Shown in pieces: positions 47,371-57,379 of a stretch of DNA of 64,000 bases (its first letter is position 1; each line of letters opens with the position of its first letter). The stretch spans positions 20,543-84,542 of the forward strand of contig NZ_JADEXO010000012.1 in NCBI RefSeq assembly GCF_015207105.1, in the 5' to 3' direction. This DNA is from a cf. Phormidesmis sp. LEGE 11477. GTDB taxonomy: Bacteria; Cyanobacteriota; Cyanobacteriia; Phormidesmidales; Phormidesmidaceae. A program made the position numbers and the translations under genes. A model generated the notes under the pieces. The model searched no databases and was not told the DNA's origin. It worked only from the letters and a program-made list of their open reading frames with translations.

Positions 47371-47502
47371 TGTTCAATTTCTGTTGAAGTTTATCAGCGC
47401 TGGAGCTTGAGACCGTCTGAGCGTGACGGGTTGAGTGTGCGGCTTGAGTGCGACGGGTTGAGTAGGGCGGTTTCAATAGGTGCGACTTCTTGAAAGGATG
47501 AC

Positions 47503-48318
47503 TTGATGGCGTTTGAGGTAGCGTTTTTATTGGTAGCAGCGATCGCAGCAGGTGGAATTAATGCGATCGCAGGTGGCGGCGGGTTGCTAGTCTTTCCAGC
47601 GTTGGTACTGACTGGCATCTCTCCTATCAGCGCCAATGCAACTAGCGCTGCTGGCATTTGGGTGGGCATGTTGGCGAGCAGTTTTGCCTATCGCTCAGAG
47701 CTAAAATCTGTTTCAAAACGGCTATGGCCAGTGACTATTGCTAGCTTGGCAGGCGGCGCTTTGGGAGCCTGGCTGCTGCTGACTTTTTCGGATGAAGGCT
47801 TTGCGATTGTTGTGCCTTATCTAGTCGCAATAGGAACGCTTTTGTTCGCCCTTTCCCCGCAGATCTCTGCGCTCGCTAAAAATATTTCTAGAAATACTTC
47901 TAGCAGGTCATCAAAACAGCCTGAAAGCGCTATGGTAGCCGACGAATTGCCTTTGCTTAAGCAGCCACTGTTGCTTTGGGGACAGGGATTGGTTTCTATC
48001 TATGGTGGTTTTTTCGGCGGTGGCGCAGGCATTTTGATGCTGACTTTGCTGAGGCTGACTAATCCGGGCCGTCTACAAACGCTGCAGTCTGTCAAAGTCT
48101 GGATGGCCTTGTGTATCAATGCGGCTGCACTGAGTTACTTTGTTTTTGCCAATATTATCAACTGGCCCTATGCAGCGCTGGTGGCGATGGGTACTTCGGC
48201 AGGTGGATACAGCAGCGCATATTTCGCCAGAAGAGTGTCTACAGTTCTGATCAGGCGTTTTGTAATCGCCACTGGAACTATGCTATCGATCTACTTTTTT
48301 CTGGACACGCTAAGATAG
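47503..48318 (+). CDS. TauE/SafE-family membrane transporter
   Basis: A 271-residue membrane protein with about eight helices, arranged as two repeats with the family glycine motifs GGGGLLVFPALVLTG (about 25-39) and GGFFGGGAGILML (about 168-180). These proteins export small organosulfonates, sulfite or related anions, but the substrate cannot be deduced. A Ser/Lys-rich loop of about 30 residues separates the halves. Confidence 0.88.
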   Translation: MMAFEVAFLLVAAIAAGGINAIAGGGGLLVFPALVLTGISPISANATSAAGIWVGMLASSFAYRSELKSVSKRLWPVTIASLAGGALGAWLLLTFSDEGFAIVVPYLVAIGTLLFALSPQISALAKNISRNTSSRSSKQPESAMVADELPLLKQPLLLWGQGLVSIYGGFFGGGAGILMLTLLRLTNPGRLQTLQSVKVWMALCINAAALSYFVFANIINWPYAALVAMGTSAGGYSSAYFARRVSTVLIRRFVIATGTMLSIYFFLDTLR

Positions 48319-48555
48319 CTCGCACTCTTTTACTATGGTTTTTCTGTGCTTCTTGGATCGGCGGGGGCATTCGCGCAGGAACCTATGATTATAAATGATG
48401 GCTTAGCTCGGACTAAATCGCTGTCCGACAGTACCCCTAAACCCCCAATCCCTCTTTAGATGAGGAGTCTCAAATCCTACTTCCGACCAAATATCTCAAG
48501 AGATTATTAGTAGCTCGTAGAGATCTCGACAAAGCGTGAACAGGCGACTCGGACT
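48319..48555. other. Intergenic region after the TauE-like gene
   Basis: A short pyrimidine-rich stretch with CCCCTAAACCCCCAATCCCTC (48433-48453, G-rich on the minus strand) is the only feature seen. No gene is apparent. Confidence 0.3.
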
Positions 48556-48873
48556 ATGAACCATTCTAGCAACGTCATAATAAAGCATATGTCCGTAGCA
48601 GATGGAATAGTGGAATACCATCTAGTGGGGTTAGATGATTAGGAATTCTTTGATACTTTAATTGAGTTCTTTAAGAAACACTATTCTGCGATGCGATCAT
48701 CTCCTGAGTTGATTGGAGTCTAGATCGCTTACACAAAATTCAGTACAGTCTCAAAGCTAATGACTTCAATAGTTTTCTACTATTTGCGTCGCTTCACCAG
48801 AAGCTCGGAAGAGCCACAAGGTAGTTGTCGTCTGGCGCTTGACTGCCCTTCCTTAGTGTCGTCTAATACCTGA
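48556..48873 (+). pseudogene. Reading frame interrupted by two TAG codons
   Basis: From ATG 48556 one frame runs 105 codons to TGA at 48871, broken only by TAG at 48640 and 48721. The translation (VEYHLVGLDD, EFFDTLIEFFKKHYSAMRSSPELIGV and IAYTKFSTVSKL) looks protein-like. It is in frame with the membrane protein that follows. It is probably a decayed gene. No family is recognised. Confidence 0.35.
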
Positions 48874-48954
48874 ATAAACTTTTTGTCAGTCAATCAGGTT
48901 ATCACCTCTAAGCTAGGGCAGAATGGCAGTAGCCTATTACCAAAGCTCCATTGC

Positions 48955-49428
48955 ATGTACGAGACTACTTGGCGCGACATTCTGATTAGTGGAGTGGTCA
49001 CGCTTGTACAGTCGCTAGCCGCTGCCGCTGTGATATCAACTGTTCTAGTAAGTGTCTCAGTTGCGGCTGCCTTAACTCGTAGCGATCTAGTTTTCAAAGC
49101 GTCTCTGGCACTGGTACTTATACCTCAAGGACTAGCAGCACCGCTCATCTATATGGTGAATCGCTACAAACGTGTTTACGTCCTTGATGCCATTGGCCTG
49201 CTTTTCGTACCACTCTTGATTCCACCAACTGTTTTGCACATAAGCCAATTGGCTCTCGCAAAGCTACTCAACCTTCAAATTCCCCCAGGATTCGGTGCTG
49301 CTATTGTGATAGGCGGCTATGCATACTTGATAATAGGACTATGCCTTTCTATCCAAGCTTTCGCAATGTATGTAGAGCGCCCCTATGTTAGGGGCTGGAA
49401 AGCAAAAAGTTGGAAGGCAAGAAGTTGA
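48955..49428 (+). CDS. Unrecognised four-helix membrane protein
   Basis: A hydrophobic protein with about four membrane helices and a basic C-terminal tail (RGWKAKSWKARS). The frame opens at TTG 48883, but the first ATG at 48955 (MYETTWRDILISG) precedes the first helix closely and is preferred, giving 157 residues. No family is recognised. It lies in frame with the interrupted ORF upstream, so the two could once have been one gene. Confidence 0.5.
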   Translation: MYETTWRDILISGVVTLVQSLAAAAVISTVLVSVSVAAALTRSDLVFKASLALVLIPQGLAAPLIYMVNRYKRVYVLDAIGLLFVPLLIPPTVLHISQLALAKLLNLQIPPGFGAAIVIGGYAYLIIGLCLSIQAFAMYVERPYVRGWKAKSWKARS

Positions 49429-49776
49429 AAAAGAAAAAGATGATGAACTAGAGAAACCGAAAAAAATGTGGGAGAGCCTGGAAGCTCATTGATCAGACCT
49501 GCAAGCCTTCCCCTTCCGCGTTTGCCCAATCATTCACCCAGTAGTACATACGGTCTTAGCCATAGTTTGTTGACGCAGAGAAGTTGACGCATTACGTGCC
49601 AGCAGGAATGCTCAAAAATAGTACGTTTGATCTTCTTGGAATTTATGAATTATGAGACTCTGCAAAAAGTATGTCTCAGTCAATGTTTCAAAAATATCCT
49701 CTCAGAAGATCTAAGACTTTTTGAGAGGATTCGACGGTGTTGAATCAGTATAATAAGCTCTATCAGCCCGTTGCGC
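49429..49776. other. Intergenic region containing a terminator
   Basis: No gene is apparent. The region contains the hairpin at 49696-49730 that terminates the toxin-antitoxin pair. Confidence 0.35.
49696..49730 (-). terminator. Rho-independent terminator of the toxin-antitoxin pair
   Basis: ATCCTCTCA (49696-49704) pairs perfectly with TGAGAGGAT (49722-49730). On the minus strand the stem is followed by ATTTTTG, 47 bases after the antitoxin stop codon. Confidence 0.8.
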
Positions 49777-50016
49777 TTACGCTGCATTGTTTGAATAGTT
49801 GTACACAGGAACCTGAATGAAATGGTCAGGCTCTTTCTCGTTCATAACCGTTTGTTGTAAGCGTTCTACGGTTGATGGAGAGAAAAACTGCTCGCCCGTT
49901 TCTTCATTCACACGAGCAGGCACGTTATCAATCAGAATAATCTTGCCATTCAGGTTCAAGGTGTACGTCACCTGCTTCTCAACCAGTGTCTCTTGCCAAT
50001 TACTTGTCATTGCCAC
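49777..50016 (-). CDS. YgiT/MqsA-like antitoxin lacking the zinc finger
   Basis: The 79-residue protein has the NLNGKIILIDNVPARVNEETGEQFFSPSTVERLQ core, which matches the linker region of YgiT/MqsA-type antitoxins (VPA-V...GE-FS). The usual N-terminal CxxC...CxxC zinc finger is absent and no C-terminal HTH is present. It overlaps the DUF4258 gene by 17 bases and is translated after it, the order seen in DUF4258-YgiT toxin-antitoxin pairs. Confidence 0.75.
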   Translation of the reverse strand: MAMTSNWQETLVEKQVTYTLNLNGKIILIDNVPARVNEETGEQFFSPSTVERLQQTVMNEKEPDHFIQVPVYNYSNNAA

Positions 50017-50332
50017 TACGTCTCCTTTGAGTAAAGTCGTTATTCCACTGCTGCGGGTTGGGTTCGTACACTGTGATTACTTTGACGAGCGAACGAGAAG
50101 GATAACTACACTGAACGTGAATAGGACGTTGTGCTTGTGTTGAGCCGAAAATTAGGCAGCTTGGTCCGTACTTATCTTCTGGGTAGTCCTCAATGACTTG
50201 TCCGTTCGTGATCGCCTCCCTAATTTCTTGAACTCGAATTTGCCTCAAGATAGATTGATCGACGGCATGTTTAGAGAACTCGAACTGCTCCTCAGCGAAT
50301 TTACGACGTATCTCTAGCAGCAACGTAGTCAT
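50000..50332 (-). CDS. DUF4258-family putative toxin
   Basis: A 110-residue protein with the DUF4258 pattern: FSKHAVDQSILRQIRVQEIREAI, then GQVIEDYPEDKYGPSCLIFG, then RPIHVQCSYPSRSLVKVITVYEPNPQQW. The family is predicted to be RelE-like toxins, usually next to YgiT-type antitoxins as here. RNase activity is inferred, not shown. It is the first gene of the leftward two-gene operon. Confidence 0.82.
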   Translation of the reverse strand: MTTLLLEIRRKFAEEQFEFSKHAVDQSILRQIRVQEIREAITNGQVIEDYPEDKYGPSCLIFGSTQAQRPIHVQCSYPSRSLVKVITVYEPNPQQWNNDFTQRRRSGNDK

Positions 50333-50586
50333 CTAACTATTACCGCTTTGCCTAAGCGACTCGGTCAGTGTGGCAATGATGCCTTGGTAATGAACGCTAT
50401 ATGTACTACTGTTTGCAAACCACCATCTAAAGTATAGCAAGCAGCACAAAGGTTAAAGCAGCTAAGCGAACGCTTGGTCAATGGCCTGCTGCGTAGCGTG
50501 AAAGAACAAGCCGACACTTCATCTGCGACGGGGAAGTTTTTCTGTCGGATGACGGCCTCAATATTCTTGAGCCTACGCAAAAAAAC

Positions 50587-52377
50587 CTACGCGGAAACCT
50601 TTTGTCGCTGCTGAATATCTTCGAGTTTAGCGTCAGGAATGGCTGCGATTAGCTGCTGGGTGTAGGGCTTTTGAGGTGAGTTGTAGATAGCATCAGACGG
50701 GCCGATTTCTTCGATCCGGCCTTTGTTCATCACGATGATGCGATCGCTGACAAATTTCACCACGCTTAAGTCATGAGAAATAAAAATATAAGTGAGATTG
50801 AATTCCTGCTGTAGATCTTTCAATAAATTGAGCACCTGCGCCTGCACCGAGACATCTAGCGCCGAAACAGATTCGTCACAGATAATGAACTTAGGCTCGC
50901 AGGCTAGGGTTCTGGCGATGCACACTCTTTGCCGCTGCCCGCCGGAAAATTCAAACGGCATCCGATTCATGGCGCTACCGTCAAGCCCGACTCGCTCTAG
51001 CAGATCGGCTGTGCGCGATCGCCTTTGCGTTTCATCGCCGCCCAGTCCATGAATTCGCATCGGCTCCATAATCGCTGAACCGATGGTCTGCCGGGCATCT
51101 AGCGATCCATAGGGATTCTGAAAGACAATTTGCATTTCGCGTCGCAGTCGTCGCATCTGATCGCTGCTCAGATCTAGAACAGACTTACCGTCGAAGCTGA
51201 CTGAACCCGAAGTGGGCTCAATCAAACGCAACAGGCAGCGGCTCAGGGTAGATTTTCCACAGCCTGATTCTCCTACCAGCCCTAAAGTCTCACCTGGGTA
51301 GACATCAAAGCTAACGTTATCTACGGCCCGGAACATTGTCTTCTTCGCAAAAAAGCCGTGACTGACTGGAAATCCTTTGGTCAAGTCTTTGACTGTCAGC
51401 AGTGGTGGTTGCTGTAATAGCTGGGTGCGATGCTGTTCTACTTCAGCCGGGCTGACTTCTGCGAGCAGTTCGGCTCTTTGCGCGTCTGTGCGAACAGTGG
51501 CGGTAATCTCTTTGTTTTCATCGACTGTCATAAAATCGCTGACGGTAGGCAGCCGGCGTAGCTGCTTATTGGGTCTGGGCCGACAGTTTAGCAATCCTTG
51601 GGTGTAGGGATGTTGAGGATTGGCAAATAGGTCGTATACGGGTGCAATCTCGACTAGATTACCTTTGTACATGACCGCCACGCGATCGGCGATTTGAGAG
51701 ACGACGCCCATATCGTGAGTGATGAACAAAATGGCGGTGTCTCTAGCTGCCTGCAAGTCTCTGAGCAGATCGAGAATGGTGGATTGAATGGTGACATCTA
51801 GGGCCGTGGTGGGTTCATCGGCAATCAGGACAGCGGGGTTGCCTGCTAAGGCGATCGCGATCATTACCCGCTGCTGCTGCCCACCAGAAAGCTGATGCGG
51901 ATAGCGGCCTAATACATGCTTGGGTTCAGGCAGTTTGACTTCTTCAAATAGTGCGATCGCCTTGGCTTCTGCCGCGCTGCCGCTTAGCCCCTGATGTAGC
52001 CGGAGCGCTTCTATGAGCTGGTCGCCGCAGGTATAGACAGGATTAAGCGAGGTGAGCGGCTCTTGAAAAATCATCGAAATCAGTCGGCCTCGATATCGGC
52101 GGCGCTCTTCAACTGAGAGCTTGAGCAGATCTACTGGCCTAGCATTAGGCGTATTTGAATCGCAAAACCAGACCTCGCCAGAAATCTGAGCATTACCCTC
52201 TAGCAAGCCGATTACTGCTAGAGACGTGACTGATTTACCCGAGCCTGATTCGCCGACCAGTCCCAGCGTTTGTCCGGGTTCAATCGAAAAAGAAACCGAC
52301 TTTACTGCGTTGATTGCGCCTGTTTTAGTGGGAAAGACAATCGAGAGATCGCGAACGTCAAGAATCGGAAAAGTCAT
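50587..52377 (-). CDS. Double ATP-binding protein of a peptide-type ABC transporter
   Basis: A 596-residue fusion of two DppD/DppF-type ATPases. Domain 1 (about 1-270) has Walker A GESGSGKS, signature LSGGQQQRV and Walker [12 protein letters not shown]. Domain 2 (about 325-590) has [18 protein letters not shown] and [11 protein letters not shown], where the Pro after the catalytic Glu is replaced by Ser. The oligopeptide-binding extension ([13 protein letters not shown]) follows domain 1 and [12 protein letters not shown] follows domain 2. It faces away from the binding-protein and permease genes across a 542-base gap, and probably completes that importer. Confidence 0.93.
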   Translation of the reverse strand: MTFPILDVRDLSIVFPTKTGAINAVKSVSFSIEPGQTLGLVGESGSGKSVTSLAVIGLLEGNAQISGEVWFCDSNTPNARPVDLLKLSVEERRRYRGRLISMIFQEPLTSLNPVYTCGDQLIEALRLHQGLSGSAAEAKAIALFEEVKLPEPKHVLGRYPHQLSGGQQQRVMIAIALAGNPAVLIADEPTTALDVTIQSTILDLLRDLQAARDTAILFITHDMGVVSQIADRVAVMYKGNLVEIAPVYDLFANPQHPYTQGLLNCRPRPNKQLRRLPTVSDFMTVDENKEITATVRTDAQRAELLAEVSPAEVEQHRTQLLQQPPLLTVKDLTKGFPVSHGFFAKKTMFRAVDNVSFDVYPGETLGLVGESGCGKSTLSRCLLRLIEPTSGSVSFDGKSVLDLSSDQMRRLRREMQIVFQNPYGSLDARQTIGSAIMEPMRIHGLGGDETQRRSRTADLLERVGLDGSAMNRMPFEFSGGQRQRVCIARTLACEPKFIICDESVSALDVSVQAQVLNLLKDLQQEFNLTYIFISHDLSVVKFVSDRIIVMNKGRIEEIGPSDAIYNSPQKPYTQQLIAAIPDAKLEDIQQRQKVSA

Positions 52378-52919
52378 GCTCAGGCCCTAAGACAGCTAGT
52401 AGATTATTAAGCTACTGTGACTGATGAGATCGTGACTGATGTGGCCAAACTCACCATAGAAGTAACAATACAGCATAAGAACAAACAGACTGTAGCCGGG
52501 CGAACGAAAGTAAAAGAACTCACTTGCTGCAAAGATAGACATACAAGAGACACACAAATAGATACACAAATGAATGTCCAAGGAATTGATCCCCATTCTT
52601 CGGCTGATCTGTCCTTTCTTTAGCGGCCTTTCCCCTCACTAAATATCTTTGTCAGCCATAGATTCTGTTCGATGTATCACTCTGTTGCGTCTCTATGTAT
52701 GTCTTTGGAAATAGTCTTAAAGTAGTTGTTTTGCAGGCTCACACATGGTTTGTACCCGCTGGCATATAGACGTGACTTTTTGACAAATTGTTCAAATGTA
52801 TCGATTTACGCATTTTATCTGGAAAGTTTCACGTAGGTTCCTATAATCCTCTCTAATTAGCTCGTCGTTCATCCGGCGGTGGTAGACCCTTTAAAAAGGA
52901 TCAGGAGTTCAGAAGAATT
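52378..52919. other. Divergent regulatory region of the peptide ABC importer
   Basis: No gene is accepted here. Two short overlapping frames on opposite strands (52396-52623) have no coding features. A TTGACA-like -35 box occurs at 52780-52785, though the -10 region downstream is weak. The two divergent ABC operons are likely regulated from here. Confidence 0.4.
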
Positions 52920-54578
52920 ATGCGCCCACACATTTTTTTCAGACAGCGATTGCGACGAGTGCTTTTGGCGGTGATGGCGCTGACACTGGCGGTTGTTCTG
53001 GCTAACTGTGGTGGCGCATCTGAAGAATCAACAACGGCTGAAGGCGGCGTAGAGGCACCGGCAGGAGCGCTGGTATTTGGCTCGGTGGGTCAACCGGTTA
53101 ACCTCACACCGGGCGATATCACTGACGGCAACTCAATCTACGTGCAGCAACAAATCTATAACTACTTGATTGGCAATGAGCCAGGCAGCACAGATCTGGC
53201 CCCGGAGCTAGCAACCGAATGGAGCGCGTCTGAGGATGGCAGAACCTGGACGTTTAACCTACGCGAAGGTGTCACCTTTCACGATGGCACGGACTTTAAC
53301 GCAGAAGCTGTCGTGTTTAATGTCAATCGCTGGTGGGACCCAGAGTTTGAGTTTGGCTATCGCGATTCAGGCAGTCTGTACGAGATTTGGACTGACCTAT
53401 TTGGCGGATTCAAAGGCGATGAGGCTTCAACGCTAGTCGATGTGCGAGCTGTTGACGATCTCACCGTCGAGTTTGAGATTGCCGAGCCGTTTGCCGCTTT
53501 TCCCGCCGCGATTTCATCGGGCTATTTTGGCATTGCTAGCCCAACGGCGGTGCAGGCGGGCGCTGACTATGGTACGCCTTCTGGCGCGGCGGTGGGCACG
53601 GGGCCGTTTGTGTTTGATTCTTGGATCAGCGGCGATCGCGTCACCCTGACGAAATTTGAAGACTACTGGGAAGAAGGGATGCCCATGGTCGAGCAGCTTG
53701 TCTTCAGCTTTATTGAAGATCCAGCCGCTAGGCTGGCTCAACTGCGAGCCGGGACATTAGATTTCACCGTAGATCTCACGCCCGACCAGCTGACTGAAAT
53801 TGAGTCAGATCCGAATCTAGAGGCGGTCTATCGGCCTTCTTTCAACGTGGGCTATCTAGCGCTAAATCCCAGCTATGAGCCCTTGGCGACCAAAGAAGTC
53901 CGGCAGGCGATCGCCCAAGCAATCAATAAGTCCGCTATCGTCGATGCCTTTTGGGGCGAACTGGGTGAAACCGACGGTCACTTTGTTCCCCCTTCACTAG
54001 AAGACTATAGAGATAGCGGCATCGACGACTACGAGTACAGCGTGGAGGAAGCACAAAGTGCGATCGCCGCTGCGGGCTATCCTGACGGCTTCGATCTAGA
54101 TATGTGGTATATGCCGGTTAGCCGCCCATATTTTCCTAACCCCAAACCCATTGCCGAAGCTTTTGCCGCTGAGCTTAGCCAGATTGGTATCAACGTCAAC
54201 TTGCAAACCAAGGATTGGGGTGCCTATCTAGCCGATCGCAACGTAGCCCCTGGATTTCAATCTTTCATGCTGGGCTGGACAGGCGACTATGGCGATCCAG
54301 ATAACTTTCTCTATGCTCACTTCGGCCCTGGTGCCACCCAAGATTTAGGTGACTATCAAAACCCTGAGCTGTTTGAATTGTTAGAGCAGGCACGCACCAA
54401 CAGCGACCCAGATGAAAGACAGGCGCTGTACCAGCAGGCAGACGCGCTGATCTTTGATGAAGCACTCAGAATTCCGATTGTGCATTCTCAGCCGCTGCTA
54501 GCTAAGCGGGCTGGGGTTGAGGGTTGGGAGCCTAGCCCCTTTAGTTCTGAGCCATTTGTAGCCGTTGAGAAAGGGTAG
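52920..54578 (+). CDS. Peptide/nickel-type ABC transporter substrate-binding lipoprotein
   Basis: A 552-residue cluster C (DppA/OppA/NikA-like) binding protein. The N-terminus has a positively charged start, a hydrophobic core and a lipobox LANC with Cys30, so it is a lipoprotein. The core shows WTFNLREGVTFHDGTDFNAEAVVFN, a family signature near 105-130, and the C-terminal LDYGDPDN-like segment GWTGDYGDPDNF. The ligand (peptide, glutathione or nickel chelate) is unknown. It is followed 6 bases later by the first permease. Confidence 0.92.
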   Translation: MRPHIFFRQRLRRVLLAVMALTLAVVLANCGGASEESTTAEGGVEAPAGALVFGSVGQPVNLTPGDITDGNSIYVQQQIYNYLIGNEPGSTDLAPELATEWSASEDGRTWTFNLREGVTFHDGTDFNAEAVVFNVNRWWDPEFEFGYRDSGSLYEIWTDLFGGFKGDEASTLVDVRAVDDLTVEFEIAEPFAAFPAAISSGYFGIASPTAVQAGADYGTPSGAAVGTGPFVFDSWISGDRVTLTKFEDYWEEGMPMVEQLVFSFIEDPAARLAQLRAGTLDFTVDLTPDQLTEIESDPNLEAVYRPSFNVGYLALNPSYEPLATKEVRQAIAQAINKSAIVDAFWGELGETDGHFVPPSLEDYRDSGIDDYEYSVEEAQSAIAAAGYPDGFDLDMWYMPVSRPYFPNPKPIAEAFAAELSQIGINVNLQTKDWGAYLADRNVAPGFQSFMLGWTGDYGDPDNFLYAHFGPGATQDLGDYQNPELFELLEQARTNSDPDERQALYQQADALIFDEALRIPIVHSQPLLAKRAGVEGWEPSPFSSEPFVAVEKG

Positions 54579-54584
54579 ATTGTT

Positions 54585-55589
54585 ATGGGCAGATACATTC
54601 TCAGGCGATTGCTTCAGCTAGTACCAGTCTTACTTGGCATTTCACTGCTCGTGTTTATCTTCTTGCACTTGATTCCAGGTGATCCGGCTGTGACTATGCT
54701 GGGCGATCGCGCCACACCCGATGCCGTTGAAAAACTGCGAGAGCGAATGGGGCTCAATGAGCCGCTGCCGCTGCAGTATCTGTCGTTTTTGGGTAATTTA
54801 CTGACTTTTGATCTGGGCAGCAGCATCTTTACGGGTGTGCCTATTGCTGAGGAAATTCGCCTGCGCTGGCCTGCGACCTTTGAGCTATCTGTTGTTGCTA
54901 TGCTAATTGCTTTAGTGATCGGTATCCCAGCAGGTGTGCTTGCGGCTGTTAAAAAGAACAGTTGGATTGATAACCTGACGATGACGGGTTCTTTGCTGGG
55001 GGTCTCGATGCCGGTTTACTGGCTAGGCTTGCTGCTCATTTACCTATTTGCAGTTAATTTGCAGTGGTTACCGCCTAGTGGCCGTACCGATATCGGCACC
55101 GTTTTTGAACCAGTTACCGGATTTTTCATCTTTGATTCTATTGTTCGAGGTGATTTCAGCGCGCTGGGTGATGTGCTAGCCCATCTAGTGCTGCCAGCGA
55201 TCACCCTCAGTACGATTCCTTTGGCGATTATTGCCCGCATCACTCGCAGTGCCATGCTAGAGGTGCTATCGCAAGACTACATTCGCACGGCCAGGTCAAA
55301 AGGGTTAAAGGAACTGGTCGTAATTAGCAAACATGCCCTAAAAAATGCCATGCTGCCAGTTGTTACCATTGTTGGATTAGAGTTTGGCACTCTGTTAGGG
55401 GGCGCTATCTTAACAGAAACAATTTTCTCTTGGCCCGGAATTGGTAGCTGGATCTATGGCGGCATTTTGCAAAGAGATTATCCGGTAGTACAGGGCGGCG
55501 TGGTCTTTGTTGCGTTTGTATTTGTGTTGATTAATCTGCTAGTCGACCTCTCCTATGCGCTGCTAGATCCGCGTATTCAGTACAAGTAA
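54585..55589 (+). CDS. ABC transporter permease, DppB-type
   Basis: A 334-residue permease with six helices. It begins YILRRLLQLVPVLLGISLLVFIFLHLIPGDPA, typical of the DppB family, and carries the EAA coupling motif (YIRTARSKGLKELVVISKHALKNAMLPV, about 226-253) that docks onto the ATPase. It is translationally close to the binding-protein gene and followed by the DppC-type gene. Confidence 0.94.
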   Translation: MGRYILRRLLQLVPVLLGISLLVFIFLHLIPGDPAVTMLGDRATPDAVEKLRERMGLNEPLPLQYLSFLGNLLTFDLGSSIFTGVPIAEEIRLRWPATFELSVVAMLIALVIGIPAGVLAAVKKNSWIDNLTMTGSLLGVSMPVYWLGLLLIYLFAVNLQWLPPSGRTDIGTVFEPVTGFFIFDSIVRGDFSALGDVLAHLVLPAITLSTIPLAIIARITRSAMLEVLSQDYIRTARSKGLKELVVISKHALKNAMLPVVTIVGLEFGTLLGGAILTETIFSWPGIGSWIYGGILQRDYPVVQGGVVFVAFVFVLINLLVDLSYALLDPRIQYK

Positions 55590-55694
55590 GTTCAATATTA
55601 GGCGTTCAATACCAGGTGTTCAACATAAGTAAGAGAAGCCGACCATATTCTCTCTTGTGCTGTTTTCGATATTCTCATTCTCTTTTGTGTTCCT

Positions 55695-56603
55695 ATGGCG
55701 ATCGCATCTCCCCCTAAGCCTCCTAAAACGACTCCCCCAACTCAACGTCGGCCCAAACTTCTAAGGAATCGCGCGGTTCAAAGATTTTTTGAATCGACCT
55801 CTGGCCTAATTGGCTTGGGAACTACGGTATTTCTGGTGTTAGCGGCGCTCCTAGCACCTGTTCTTAATCCTTACGATGCGGCTTCTGCTAGGGACTACGC
55901 CGCTAGGCTGCAGGGGCCAAGTATGGCTCACTGGTTTGGGGCTGATGGCTTAGGCCGAGATATCTTAACCCTGGTGTGGTACGGGCTTAGGACTTCGCTG
56001 GTGATTGGCCTGGTCTCGGTTTTAATTGGTTTGCTCATTGGTGTAGGACTGGGGCTAGCGGCTGGCTACTTTCGCGGTTGGGTAGAGACCGTAATCGGCT
56101 GGATGACGGATGTAATGCTGGCATTTCCGTCAATTTTGCTGGCGATCGCAGTGGTTACGGTCACAGGGCCTAGTGTCGTCAGCGTGATGGTCGCCGTTGG
56201 GATTGTCCAAATCCCTAAGTTCATCCGTCTTACTCGCAGCATGGTGCTGTCTTTGCGAGAACAAGAGTTTGTTCAAACCGTTCGTGCCTTCGGGGCTAAA
56301 GCGCCGCGAATTGTCTTTTTGCATATCTTACCTGCTAGCTTAGCTCCGCTGGTGGTTCAAGCAACTTTAGCGATTGGCACCGCTACCCTTGAGGCGGCTG
56401 GACTCGGCTTTTTGGGCCTAGGCGCACAGCCACCCACACCAGAATTAGGGACTATGCTATCCGATGCCTTCAAAGGGGGATATTCACTTTCTGCCCCCTG
56501 GACAATTGTATTTCCAGGATTGTTTATCACTCTGACTGTGCTAGCTTTCAATCTGCTGGGCGATGGTCTAAGAGATGCCCTAGATCCTAAAGGCAGCCGC
56601 TAG
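55695..56603 (+). CDS. ABC transporter permease, DppC-type
   Basis: A 302-residue second permease. A Pro/Lys-rich cytoplasmic N-terminus (about 1-35) precedes the first helix. It has the conserved HWFGADGLGRDILTLVWYGLRTSL block (about 76-99) and the EAA motif (FVQTVRAFGAKAPRIVFLHILPA, about 194-216). It pairs with the DppB-type protein upstream. The gap of 105 bases is larger than within the rest of the operon. Confidence 0.94.
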   Translation: MAIASPPKPPKTTPPTQRRPKLLRNRAVQRFFESTSGLIGLGTTVFLVLAALLAPVLNPYDAASARDYAARLQGPSMAHWFGADGLGRDILTLVWYGLRTSLVIGLVSVLIGLLIGVGLGLAAGYFRGWVETVIGWMTDVMLAFPSILLAIAVVTVTGPSVVSVMVAVGIVQIPKFIRLTRSMVLSLREQEFVQTVRAFGAKAPRIVFLHILPASLAPLVVQATLAIGTATLEAAGLGFLGLGAQPPTPELGTMLSDAFKGGYSLSAPWTIVFPGLFITLTVLAFNLLGDGLRDALDPKGSR

Positions 56604-56719
56604 AGGTGAAGCTGGACGTGGCTTTTTTTAGGGGTGCCTAGCTAGAGAATTATTGATATTTATTCCTGTTTAGTATTAGATAGAGGGGTACAACTACTGC
56701 CTTCTCGGCGTCAATCCGT

Positions 56720-57379
56720 ATGTCCATAACCGAAATTTTCTCAGCAGGTGGCGTGGTAATGTGGCCGCTGCTGTTATTTTCGCTAAGTGCGATCACCGTT
56801 ACTATCGAACGGGGTTTATTTTGGTTCCGTATCAAGAAGCAGGAGCGTGCAGTTGCCAAGGACATTTTGCAAATTTACCGGTCTAATCCGACTGCTGTTT
56901 TCGCCAAGCTCAAACAAAATATAAACTTACCTATTTCCCGTATTTTCTTAGAAGCGCTGGAGCTAGAAAACGCCTCACCCAATCAGTTCCGAATAGCGCT
57001 AGAGAGTGCCACGCAAGCAGAGCTACCTCTCCTTAAGCGGTTCAACACTGTTTTTGAAACGATCGTCGCAGTAGCGCCACTACTAGGGCTATTAGGCACT
57101 ATTCTCGGTCTCATTCGCTCCTTTGCTTCATTGAACTTAGGCGGACTAGGGGGGGGCAATACAGAACTGGTCACTGGCGGCATTAGCGAAGCGCTAGTTT
57201 CAACGGCGGCAGGCATGATTGTCGCAATCTTCACGCTGTTGTTTGCCAATCTATTTCGCGGCTTTTACAAGCGTCAGGTCGCGTTGCTTCAGGAGTATGG
57301 CGGTCAGCTAGAAATCTTATACGAGTGGCATCACCAAGAAATGCATCCAAAGGAGATGACCTATGCGAGTAATCGATAA
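56720..57379 (+). CDS. exbB: MotA/TolQ/ExbB-family proton channel subunit
   Basis: A 219-residue membrane protein with three helices. The second and third helices carry the family pattern FETIVAVAPLLGLLGTILGLIRSF (about 112-135) and ISEALVSTAAGMIVAIFTLLFANLF (about 154-178). With ExbD it uses the proton gradient to energise TonB-dependent outer-membrane transport or a related function. It overlaps exbD by 17 bases. No tonB gene follows. Confidence 0.93.
   Translation: MSITEIFSAGGVVMWPLLLFSLSAITVTIERGLFWFRIKKQERAVAKDILQIYRSNPTAVFAKLKQNINLPISRIFLEALELENASPNQFRIALESATQAELPLLKRFNTVFETIVAVAPLLGLLGTILGLIRSFASLNLGGLGGGNTELVTGGISEALVSTAAGMIVAIFTLLFANLFRGFYKRQVALLQEYGGQLEILYEWHHQEMHPKEMTYASNR

Noticed and set aside
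47395..47480. Short near-repeats (GACGGGTTGAGT) before the TauE-like gene
   Set aside because: Only two copies with irregular spacing, too little to call a repeat array.
50365..50580. 71-codon minus-strand frame between the toxin gene and the ABC ATPase
   Set aside because: It has no recognisable motif or ribosome-binding site. A gene remnant is possible but cannot be supported.
52396..52623. Short frames on both strands between the divergent ABC genes
   Set aside because: Both are AT-rich with random-looking translations, and the region is better explained as a regulatory interval.
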